Origin: CAYREE01 sp964423225 | Lineage (GTDB): Archaea > Altiarchaeota > Altiarchaeia > IMC4 > SCGC-AAA252-I15 | Assembly (NCBI GenBank): GCA_964423225.1 | Contig: CAYREE010000088.1 | Span: forward strand, 1-9,467 | Direction of reading: 5' to 3' | DNA length: 9,467 nt | Shown: piece by piece, positions 1 to 6,045 of the stretch | Position numbering within the stretch: position 1 is the first letter of the stretch | How the letters are laid out: every line of letters begins with the position of its first letter | Program-made: the position numbers and the translations under genes | The notes under the pieces: model-generated | What the model saw: the letters and a program-made list of their open reading frames with translations, nothing else | What the model was told of the DNA's origin: nothing | Databases searched by the model: none

Positions 1-661
1 CAACATAACCATTATCATAATCGCATTCGCATTTGCAGTCCTTCTCAGTCTTTGATCCGCTCTTATAGATATACGCGTCCCCAAGATCGCTACAATGAGT
101 CTTACAATCATCTGCTATACACTTTGGATGCTGGTTAAAACCGTATTTGCTGTGTTTGAACCATTCAAATGTCACATGACTAGTGTCATCACAACCACAA
201 TAGCAGTGTTCTTCAGGAGATTCCCCATCCCATAGTGCACGATCTCCCCATTCTGCCTTACACTTCGTATCGCAAATCTTCTTGTTCCGCTCCCATCTCG
301 TATTTGCAGGATATTCATTTCCCTCTTCCTGGGCCTGTTCTGCGAACTCATTATCTATTTCATGAGGACATCTTGATTCCGGGTCAATACAGGCATATAC
401 CCTCATTCCCGGGCAGTGTACGCCGCATTTCTTCCTGTCGAATCCATCATAGTTGACAGGTTCTGTGCAAGCTCTTTTCTCCCTGCAAATACATGCTGAC
501 GTATAGCTTAGACTAGCCCCAACATCATAGCAGTCTTTTTGAACGCATCCAACCCCAGACATCCTCCTCCAATCGAAGCCACTAGGACATTCGACAGCAG
601 AAACCAATTGCGCTAATAGAAATAGTGTTACTATTATGCTAAACTGCTTTATACCAACCAT
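1..661 (-). CDS. Secreted Cys-rich repeat protein, unknown function (partial, C-terminus beyond window)
   Basis: No recognised family. The frame is open from the ATG at 661-659 to the left edge (220 codons seen); an in-frame TAG lies a few codons upstream, so this is the only ATG start. Residues 1-22 look like a Sec signal peptide: K5, a hydrophobic core (about 8-20), and a likely cleavage after V-S-A (residue 22). The mature part has 21 Cys in about 198 residues (C25, 39, 44, 57, 59, 65, 79, 83, 91, 98, 130, 134, 153, 155, 157, 181, 186, 190, 209, 211, 213). Two copies of one spacing, C-x3-C-x18-C-x-C-x-C-D, occur at 130-158 and 186-214, with a looser relative at 39-59. The region between is hydrophilic and charged. 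It is likely exported and disulfide-bonded; metal binding through the CxCxC clusters is an alternative. It lies 31 bp downstream of the Moco operon on the same strand but has its own TATA-like box, so I infer it is a separate unit. Confidence 0.85.
   Translation of the reverse strand, partial: MVGIKQFSIIVTLFLLAQLVSAVECPSGFDWRRMSGVGCVQKDCYDVGASLSYTSACICREKRACTEPVNYDGFDRKKCGVHCPGMRVYACIDPESRCPHEIDNEFAEQAQEEGNEYPANTRWERNKKICDTKCKAEWGDRALWDGESPEEHCYCGCDDTSHVTFEWFKHSKYGFNQHPKCIADDCKTHCSDLGDAYIYKSGSKTEKDCKCECDYDNGYV
20..274 (-). repeat. Tandem Cys module, two copies (C-x3-C-x18-C-x-C-x-C-D)
   Basis: Protein-level repeat inside the secreted Cys-rich gene. Copy 1 covers residues 130-158 (bases 188-274) and copy 2 residues 186-214 (bases 20-106). 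All five Cys and the closing Asp match in spacing (19 residues from the second to the third Cys in both), while most residues between them differ. This is conserved architecture rather than a recent DNA duplication. An extra Cys, C181, lies five residues before copy 2. More copies may follow beyond the left edge. Confidence 0.8.
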
Positions 662-684
662 AAATTCAATATTTGACTAGGAAA

Positions 685-692
685 CATATAAG
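685..692 (-). promoter_or_regulatory. TATA-like box for the secreted Cys-rich gene
   Basis: On the minus strand this reads CTTATATG and lies 24-31 bases upstream of the ATG at 661. That is the spacing expected if an archaeal transcript starts at or next to the start codon (leaderless). No Shine-Dalgarno-like purine run precedes this ATG, which agrees. It fits in the 31-bp gap after the MOSC gene stop at 693. The motif is short and AT-rich, so chance is possible. Confidence 0.45.
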
Positions 693-1139
693 TTAGATGG
701 ACTGAATCTTATCTATTCTATCCCCTATTCTTACCAATCCTCTCTTTAATACTATCGCGAATATCCCTTGTTTTGGCATTATGCAGTTGCCGACAGCCTT
801 CATGATTGCGCAGGGTTTCAAGCATTCCTTACCAATCTTCGACACCTCGATGACTGCCTCACCAATCTCTAATTTATCTCCAATAGAAAGCTCGTTCAAT
901 ACTATTCCCTCAGTCGTTATATTCTCTCCAAAAGCACCATTTTTTAGACATTCCTTTACCTGAGGATTCTTTTCAAACTCCCTGATAGACTCTCGTGCAA
1001 GAAGGGATACCTGCCTGATCCCCGGGCCTGAATGCGCATCACCTTCTACTCCAAGGTCTGGTAATAGCATTGCTTGTCCAACATCTTTTTTTGCAATGCC
1101 TTTGCTTTCACTAATATTGACGGAAACAACTTTTCCCAT
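693..1139 (-). CDS. Stand-alone MOSC-domain protein (Moco sulfurase C-terminal-like)
   Basis: A 148-residue single-domain MOSC protein. MOSC domains bind molybdenum cofactor or carry sulfur in Moco sulfuration and related detoxification reactions. Visible marks in order: the G-V-E-G-D-A-H segment (30-36), I-R-Q-V-S-L-L (41-47), G-E-N-I-T-T-E-G-I (71-79), the Cys-bearing K-I-G-K-E-C-L-K-P-C (101-110, with C106 the family's conserved Cys and C110 nearby), Q-G-I-F-A-I-V (124-130) and a closing I-G-D-R-I (138-142). The length is normal for stand-alone members. It is the last gene of the Moco operon, starting 2 bp after the moeA stop, which supports a role in final cofactor processing or Moco binding rather than a YiiM-like detoxification role. 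The exact substrate cannot be read from the sequence. The upstream Shine-Dalgarno signal is weak (AAGG), so translational coupling to moeA is likely. Confidence 0.9.
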   Translation of the reverse strand: MGKVVSVNISESKGIAKKDVGQAMLLPDLGVEGDAHSGPGIRQVSLLARESIREFEKNPQVKECLKNGAFGENITTEGIVLNELSIGDKLEIGEAVIEVSKIGKECLKPCAIMKAVGNCIMPKQGIFAIVLKRGLVRIGDRIDKIQSI

Positions 1140-1141
1140 TT

Positions 1142-2359
1142 TTAAAACCTTATTACTTCAACACTCTCTCCTTTTTCGATGACCTCGGTGTTTTCAGAGA
1201 TCTCTATGAAACCGTCTGCTTCAGCAAGGGTTGTTATAGCCGAGGAACCTTTCATGACAGGAACAGCTTCATCACCATTGATCATTACGCTCATGAACTC
1301 GTATCTGCCGATTGTAGAGACGATCTTTCTTGAAAGTTTTAGATTACATCGCTGTCTTTTTGGAACAGCCTCCTGCATTTTAGACAATATTTCTCCCATC
1401 AATAAATGGAAATTCGATAGTGCTGATGCAGGATAACCGGGTAGTCCAAGAACTAGCTTTCCATCAACTTTGCCAACAAGTACTGGCTTTCCAGGTTTTA
1501 CAGCTATCCCATGGATTAAGACTTCTCCAAGATCATTGACAGCATCTACCATATGATCCTCTCCACCCAGGGAGGATCCACCGCTAAAAAGGACAAGATC
1601 CGCTTTCACAATGCCGTCGAGGATGACTCTCTTAATATCATCAAGATCATCCTTACAAACCCCCAGATCAATAGGTATGCAATTCAAGTCTCTTATCGCA
1701 TTAAGTATTGTGTGAGAATTAATATCATAAATCATTCCCGGAACAAGTTTTTCCCCTGCAGGGATAATCTCGTTTCCAGATGAAAAATAGGCTATAACCG
1801 GCCGTTCATAAACATTGACTTCTGAGATACCTAATGCTGATATGGCTCCGATATGCCTGGGCTTGAGGATGATTCCTGAACAAAGTACTTTATCCCCTTC
1901 TTTGATGTCTGAGCCCACAGCTATTACATTTTCCATGGGGGATACTGGCTTATAACAGGATATTGAATCCTTAACAGCTTCAGTATACTCTACCTTCAAG
2001 ACTGCGTCAGAGCTTTTTGGCAGGGGTGCTCCAGTCGTTATCTGAATGCATTCATTTTCACAGATATCCTTTTTAGGCATTACACCGCAGGTGACTGATT
2101 CGATGACATTTAATTCTCTTGGATTATTGTTTGAAGCGTTGAACGTATCGCTTGCCCTGACTGCATACCCGTCCATAGCAGACTTTCTAAAACCAGGGAC
2201 ATCAATAGGGGCGATGATATCCTTTCCAAGCACCCTGTTTAGACAGGCATCAATACTTACGGGCTCAACATTCTTTTTGTCAACTAGACCACGTATGATC
2301 TTTAATGATTCTTCAAGACTTGCAAGCTTTCCAAAACCTTCTTTCACTCCATACACCAT
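1142..2359 (-). CDS. moeA: Molybdopterin molybdenumtransferase MoeA
   Basis: A 405-residue cytoplasmic enzyme that inserts molybdate (or tungstate) into adenylylated molybdopterin. The order is an N-terminal MoeA linker region, the S-A-M-D-G-Y-A-V motif (60-67), T-G-A-P-L-P (109-114), a central MoCF-biosynthesis domain with S-G-G-S-S-L-G-G-E-D (259-268, Asp268 at the conserved acidic position), the H-G-I-A-V-K-P-G-K-P stretch (283-292), G-L-P-G-Y-P-A-S-A (305-313), and a C-terminal beta domain (about 335-405) with G-S-S-A-I-T-T-L-A (371-379). Length matches the family. The central motif S-S-L-G differs mildly from the more usual S-V-G. The ATG directly follows the moaB TAA with no spacer and no Shine-Dalgarno run, so coupled reinitiation is likely. 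Archaea often carry two MoeA paralogues, one tungsten-linked; the sequence alone does not say which this is. Confidence 0.96.
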   Translation of the reverse strand: MVYGVKEGFGKLASLEESLKIIRGLVDKKNVEPVSIDACLNRVLGKDIIAPIDVPGFRKSAMDGYAVRASDTFNASNNNPRELNVIESVTCGVMPKKDICENECIQITTGAPLPKSSDAVLKVEYTEAVKDSISCYKPVSPMENVIAVGSDIKEGDKVLCSGIILKPRHIGAISALGISEVNVYERPVIAYFSSGNEIIPAGEKLVPGMIYDINSHTILNAIRDLNCIPIDLGVCKDDLDDIKRVILDGIVKADLVLFSGGSSLGGEDHMVDAVNDLGEVLIHGIAVKPGKPVLVGKVDGKLVLGLPGYPASALSNFHLLMGEILSKMQEAVPKRQRCNLKLSRKIVSTIGRYEFMSVMINGDEAVPVMKGSSAITTLAEADGFIEISENTEVIEKGESVEVIRF

Positions 2360-2875
2360 TTATTCGTTAACATGCTTTACAAGATGTGGTAACTCGGGTA
2401 ATATGAGCTTTTCCATTCCGAGCCTCACTGCATTAGGGCTTCCCGGCAGACAGAATACTAATGTATTATCGATAATACCTGCAGTTGCCTGAGAAGCCAT
2501 TGCAGCAGATCCGATAGACTCATAGCTCAATGATGAGAACAATGTTTTAAAACCTGTTAACTCACGGTCAAACAAATCTGAAACCGCTTTAACCGTCAAG
2601 TCCTTCTTACTGATCCCTGTACCACCGTTCAAGACGACAGTTGAAATACCCTCCATAATGAATTCCCTTAGACCTTCTCTTATCTGTCCGGTGTCATCGC
2701 TTACAACAATATGTTTCTTCACAATATGTCCCTTCTCTAAGAGATATTGTTTTATCATTTTTCCGGACTCGTCGTCTGCAAGTTTTCTTGTGGTTGAAAC
2801 AGTTATTACTGCACACGAAACCCTACCAGATGCCTCTTCCTTGTGCTTTCGAGTTGTTTCTGATCCACCACTCAT
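2360..2875 (-). CDS. moaB: Molybdopterin adenylyltransferase MoaB/MogA family
   Basis: A 171-residue member of the MoaB/MogA family, which activates molybdopterin as the AMP ester before metal insertion by MoeA. Key marks are the N-terminal K-H-K-E-E-A stretch (10-15) typical of MoaB-type proteins, V-I-T-V-S-T-T-R (23-30), the pterin-binding N-G-G-T-G-I-S-K-K-D (83-92) with Asp92 at the conserved acidic position, Y-E-S-I-G-S (118-123), and L-P-G-S-P-N-A-V (143-150) with the closing L-I-L-P-E-L-P-H (157-164). Because the N-terminal stretch matches the family, the ATG at 2875 is probably right; it follows the moaC TAG with no intervening base, and a GGTG run just upstream could pair weakly with 16S rRNA. 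The position between moaC and moeA supports the role. In archaea MoaB does the job that MogA does in E. coli. Confidence 0.94.
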   Translation of the reverse strand: MSGGSETTRKHKEEASGRVSCAVITVSTTRKLADDESGKMIKQYLLEKGHIVKKHIVVSDDTGQIREGLREFIMEGISTVVLNGGTGISKKDLTVKAVSDLFDRELTGFKTLFSSLSYESIGSAAMASQATAGIIDNTLVFCLPGSPNAVRLGMEKLILPELPHLVKHVNE

Positions 2876-3313
2876 CTACACACCCTTCTTCTTCTTGATG
2901 ACATGAATGTCTGTGATTCTTGTAGTGGGATACTGCCCGTCCTCATCTTTCTCCAAGTATTTCACCATATCCCATATAGTATTCAATGCAATACTCACTC
3001 CTACAAGAGCCTCCATCTCTAATCCAGTCCTTCCCTCAGATTCAACAAAACATTCGACTACAATGTGATCCTTCTCATACTCATAGTTGAATGATATGTT
3101 TTCAACGAGGAGCTGATGGCATAATGGGATGAGATACTGGGTTCTTTTCACTGCATTAATCCCCGCGATCTCAGATACCGTCCTCACATCTCCTTTATCC
3201 ACATCATTATCCCTGATCTTCCTTATCGTATCCTCTTTCAGATAAATCTTTCCAGAAGCATGGACATTCCTCTCAACAATATTTTTCCCAGTAATATTTT
3301 TTAACTCAACCAT
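2876..3313 (-). CDS. moaC: Cyclic pyranopterin monophosphate synthase MoaC
   Basis: A 145-residue enzyme that converts the MoaA product (3',8-cyclo-7,8-dihydro-GTP) to cPMP, the second half of the first step of Moco synthesis. Seen in order: V-K-R-T (55-58) with the expected active-site Lys56, L-I-P-L-C-H-Q-L (61-68) with His66, G-R-T-G-L-E-M-E-A-L (94-103) with Glu99 and Glu101, and I-W-D-M-V-K (113-118) with Asp115 and Lys118. The spacing between these Glu, Asp and Lys positions agrees with the E. coli enzyme, so it should be active. Its start overlaps the moaA end by 8 bp and is preceded by GAGGGAGG, so it is translated with moaA. The C-terminus ends in a short Lys-rich tail. MoaC works as a homohexamer in the cytoplasm. 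Confidence 0.96.
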   Translation of the reverse strand: MVELKNITGKNIVERNVHASGKIYLKEDTIRKIRDNDVDKGDVRTVSEIAGINAVKRTQYLIPLCHQLLVENISFNYEYEKDHIVVECFVESEGRTGLEMEALVGVSIALNTIWDMVKYLEKDEDGQYPTTRITDIHVIKKKKGV

Positions 3314-4142
3314 ACGCCTCCCTCAAGCCTATTGCTTTGCATATTGATTCTACACCATTAAATTCAACGAGATTATCATTCTTAAAAAGGCAGGGTTTTA
3401 ACTTTCCGTCAGACGTCACTCGAAGACGCATGCATCCATCACAAAAACCTTTCTTTAACGGCCTGACAACTTCAACGACAGCATCTCCAAGATTGTATTG
3501 CATCCTATTATGCATACCCCTCTTTTTTACATCTACTGCCCTAGCATTTAATCGCTCTTCGATTTTATCCAATGAATAATAATGCTCTTTATAATACTGG
3601 TCATCAGTGTCTATCAGCTCTATCAACTGTAGTATAATCCCCTTATTACCCGTGAATTCTATCATATCCTCTATCTCATGCTCATTCAATCCGGCCAAGA
3701 CGACCATATTAAGTTTGATTGGGGAGAGGCCTGATTCAAATGCAGCATCCAATCCCTCCTTTATAGATGTCATGTTCTTCATAAGGACTGTCGAGGAAAG
3801 CGAATCACAGCCGATATTCACTCTATCTAATCCTGCTTTATGCAGGTGGTTTGCATACTTGTCAAGAAGCAGTCCGTTCGTAGTGAGTGATATATCTGAT
3901 ATTCCCATCCCTGATATCCCGGATACTATATCGATGATCTCGTCCCTTAATAATGGTTCTCCACCCGTGATCTTGACATTTTCAATACCCAGGGTTTTTG
4001 CAGCCTCTACAATGGATAGTATTTTTTCGAGGCTGATCTCAGGACCATCATCAAGTATGCCTTCCCTGTGACAGTATGGGCATTCAAGATTGCAGCGTTT
4101 TGTAACAGAAATCCTCAATCCCCTGGGTTTTTCCCCATCCAT
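3306..4142 (-). CDS. moaA: GTP 3',8-cyclase MoaA (radical SAM)
   Basis: A 278-residue radical SAM enzyme that rearranges GTP to 3',8-cyclo-7,8-dihydro-GTP, opening Moco synthesis. The N-terminal 4Fe-4S site is C17-x3-C21-x2-C24 in R-C-N-L-E-C-P-Y-C, followed by the SAM-binding T-G-G-E-P-L-L (59-65). The C-terminal substrate cluster is C234-x2-C237-x13-C251 with the R-L-R pair (R239, R241) that contacts GTP in characterised enzymes. Two oddities: it is on the short side (about 300-340 is common), and it ends A-Y-G rather than with the Gly-Gly tail of bacterial and human enzymes; the usual Asn after the second cluster Cys is Met238. I keep the ATG at 4142 because it is the only ATG before an in-frame stop upstream and it lies about 29 bases from a TATA-like box. 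It is first in the Moco operon. Confidence 0.95.
   Translation of the reverse strand: MDGEKPRGLRISVTKRCNLECPYCHREGILDDGPEISLEKILSIVEAAKTLGIENVKITGGEPLLRDEIIDIVSGISGMGISDISLTTNGLLLDKYANHLHKAGLDRVNIGCDSLSSTVLMKNMTSIKEGLDAAFESGLSPIKLNMVVLAGLNEHEIEDMIEFTGNKGIILQLIELIDTDDQYYKEHYYSLDKIEERLNARAVDVKKRGMHNRMQYNLGDAVVEVVRPLKKGFCDGCMRLRVTSDGKLKPCLFKNDNLVEFNGVESICKAIGLREAYG
3317..3324 (-). promoter_or_regulatory. Shine-Dalgarno site for moaC inside the moaA end
   Basis: On the minus strand this reads GAGGGAGG, three bases before the moaC ATG and inside the last codons of moaA. It can pair with the CCUCC of the 16S 3' end and supports the moaC start. It is the strongest ribosome binding site in the operon; the genes after it rely on zero-gap junctions. 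Confidence 0.6.
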
Positions 4143-4143
4143 A

Positions 4144-4151
4144 TTATTTAA
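4144..4151 (+). promoter_or_regulatory. TATA-like box for the membrane glycosyltransferase-like gene
   Basis: TTATTTAA lies 26-33 bases upstream of the ATG at 4177, consistent with a leaderless archaeal transcript starting at or near that codon. It supports 4177 over the upstream in-frame ATG at 4090. It shares a 34-bp spacer with the moaA promoter on the other strand. AT-rich, so only moderate confidence. Confidence 0.4.
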
Positions 4152-4166
4152 CCTAATTAATATCTG

Positions 4167-4174
4167 TAATTATA
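4167..4174 (-). promoter_or_regulatory. TATA-like box for the moaA operon
   Basis: On the minus strand this reads TATAATTA, 25-32 bases before the moaA ATG at 4142. This mirrors the arrangement on the plus strand, so the two divergent genes would each start transcription inside or next to the other's TATA box. No purine-rich ribosome site precedes moaA, again fitting a leaderless message. Confidence 0.42.
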
Positions 4175-4176
4175 CT

Positions 4177-6045
4177 ATGCATGTCAAGACAAGCCCTAAA
4201 AAATTATTGTTGACAATCGTTGTATTACTATTTCTCATTTATTATACCTGGCATTTCCTCCCCAAAGACTTCAATGACTTCACGATCGGTGGTGGCGGAT
4301 TCTGGATGTGTCTAGACTATCTGGAGGCCGGGACCTTGTATGGTGGACAGCCTTACTGTGCTCAAACACCGATAATCTACTATCTGATGTTTGTTCTCCA
4401 AAGGATTTTTGGAGATGTATTCATGCTTTACATAGTATGGGCTTTGATAATATTTGCACATATAGTGAATTATCATATCCTGGGAAAGATCCTTAAAAGA
4501 CTAGGCATCTTCCATAATTCCATGTTCCTTGTCTTATATGTCTTCATAGTATATCGGTTCTTGTCTTTTATCACATCTACAATCGCAACGACTTTCCTCG
4601 TCGCTGGTTTTTATCTCCTCTACTATGGGCCGAGAAAACATGTGGGTGTTTCAACAGGGATTCTATTTACTCTCGCAGTATTTACTAAATATACTACTGT
4701 ATTGCCAATTGTGTTTTCGATTGTCTATTATCTGATAATGAATATTTTTTCCTTCACTGATAAGGGTCGTGGGAGAATTAAGATGGCATATGCATTTCAG
4801 AAAAAACCTTTTACAGATCTGGTCATAGCCTTATCTTTTATTGTTATAACATTTATTTTTTTTATCTGGTTATATCCCAACTTCATACTCTACACCTATC
4901 AGGGTCATCAGGGACAGTTGCTTCTTTCATTAGAGAATGGAATCAAACTTCTTCTTGTCAAGAGGGGTTTGAATACTCTTTCAGCAGTATTGATCCTGGC
5001 TTGTATTCTTTATTCGATAGGGAAGGGATTTTTTAACAAGGATACATTGAAGTATCCGTTTATCACTCTGACAATTTATTTCAGTTCGGTCATGCATATA
5101 ATGCTGTATGGTGTTTTGAGGATCGGTTCGCATTATATGCTTCCAGTATATCCGTTCATGGTTATCGCATTCATGGTTTTATGGAAAAAATCGCGCAGGC
5201 TTTTCTCACTGCTTTTTCTTGTCACACTAGTTTTTCCATCGATATATACTCCTGAAGTCTATGGGAGCCCTGTAGTAGATCTGTCTAGAGCCGAATTCAT
5301 CAGATATGGGGATAAAGTAAAGATGGATGTAGGGAAGGGATTTTCATTCATACCACCACAAGACGGTCATGTATTAGTCGAGTTGATCAAGGGTGAACGC
5401 AACATCATTGAAGAATATTCGATACCTGTCGATCCAGAAAAGATTGATGTGATAATCGAAGATAGCAGAGGATTTCCCTCCTTTGAAGATCCTGCTTGGG
5501 CTTATACCCTCAGAAAAATGACTAACCTATCATATCCCTACTCACAAGCATATGAAGAGCCGCTGACAAAGGATGAAAAAAAGATCCAGGAACAGCTTTT
5601 ATCTGGGAAGTATTCTATGATTATTATCGCTCCTCCAGCATGGGCTTCTACTTCAAGAATAGTCTATTCTAGCCTAGAGTATACTATGGCGAATTATTGC
5701 ATGGTCCATATACCTGATTTTTTCTTCTTTGGGTCCGGTAGGGAAGGATCAACATTCCTATTTAAAGATGATCAGGATTGCATGAAACTACTTGAGGATA
5801 TGAATAATTACTACAATGCAAACTTCAGTAAATACTGCATGTATGGAGAACGCCCAGTAAAAGTAATATCTGAGGTATTCAAGATGAATCAAATGGAATT
5901 ATGGGGATTGAAGGATTGTAAGAATCCGCCGGCAGGATATCATCCCTCAGATAAGGATAAAGTACTATTAACCGACCTTTTGATTATTATCGTATTATAT
6001 CCTCTAGTAAGTCTCTTTTTGGCGGGCTTCAGGAAGTTGACTTAG
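4177..6045 (+). CDS. Multi-pass membrane protein resembling GT-C (PMT/ArnT-like) glycosyltransferases
   Basis: A 622-residue integral membrane protein, probably a lipid-linked-sugar-dependent transferase acting outside the membrane; the family call is by architecture and is tentative. A first membrane helix (about 9-25) follows K4, K8 and K9. The first external loop holds D31 and D34 in L-P-K-D-F-N-D-F, placed like the acidic catalytic loop of GT-C enzymes. About ten more hydrophobic segments run to residue 356, including the family-like L-A-V-F-T-K-Y-T-T-V (166-175). A soluble, probably external domain of about 240 residues follows (357-596), with sequons N450-L-S and N549-F-S, then a last helix (597-617). 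The ATG at 4177 is preferred: the in-frame ATG at 4090 lies inside moaA and would add 29 residues without a matching promoter. It is divergent from moaA and overlaps the next gene tail to tail by 4 bp. It could instead be an uncharacterised membrane protein. Confidence 0.8.
   Translation: MHVKTSPKKLLLTIVVLLFLIYYTWHFLPKDFNDFTIGGGGFWMCLDYLEAGTLYGGQPYCAQTPIIYYLMFVLQRIFGDVFMLYIVWALIIFAHIVNYHILGKILKRLGIFHNSMFLVLYVFIVYRFLSFITSTIATTFLVAGFYLLYYGPRKHVGVSTGILFTLAVFTKYTTVLPIVFSIVYYLIMNIFSFTDKGRGRIKMAYAFQKKPFTDLVIALSFIVITFIFFIWLYPNFILYTYQGHQGQLLLSLENGIKLLLVKRGLNTLSAVLILACILYSIGKGFFNKDTLKYPFITLTIYFSSVMHIMLYGVLRIGSHYMLPVYPFMVIAFMVLWKKSRRLFSLLFLVTLVFPSIYTPEVYGSPVVDLSRAEFIRYGDKVKMDVGKGFSFIPPQDGHVLVELIKGERNIIEEYSIPVDPEKIDVIIEDSRGFPSFEDPAWAYTLRKMTNLSYPYSQAYEEPLTKDEKKIQEQLLSGKYSMIIIAPPAWASTSRIVYSSLEYTMANYCMVHIPDFFFFGSGREGSTFLFKDDQDCMKLLEDMNNYYNANFSKYCMYGERPVKVISEVFKMNQMELWGLKDCKNPPAGYHPSDKDKVLLTDLLIIIVLYPLVSLFLAGFRKLT

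Noticed and set aside
235..456. Plus-strand open frame of 73 codons
   Set aside because: It lies opposite the secreted Cys-rich gene, whose signal peptide and regular Cys spacing show that the minus frame is the real one.
2046..2492. 148-codon plus-strand frame opposite moeA and moaB
   Set aside because: It is a shadow of two well-conserved enzymes with intact motifs and has no recognisable product features.
4090..4176. Upstream ATG at 4090 as the start of the membrane protein
   Set aside because: It would overlap the moaA 5' end, and the 29 extra residues would sit ahead of a good Lys-rich N-terminus and first helix. A TATA-like box fits the ATG at 4177.
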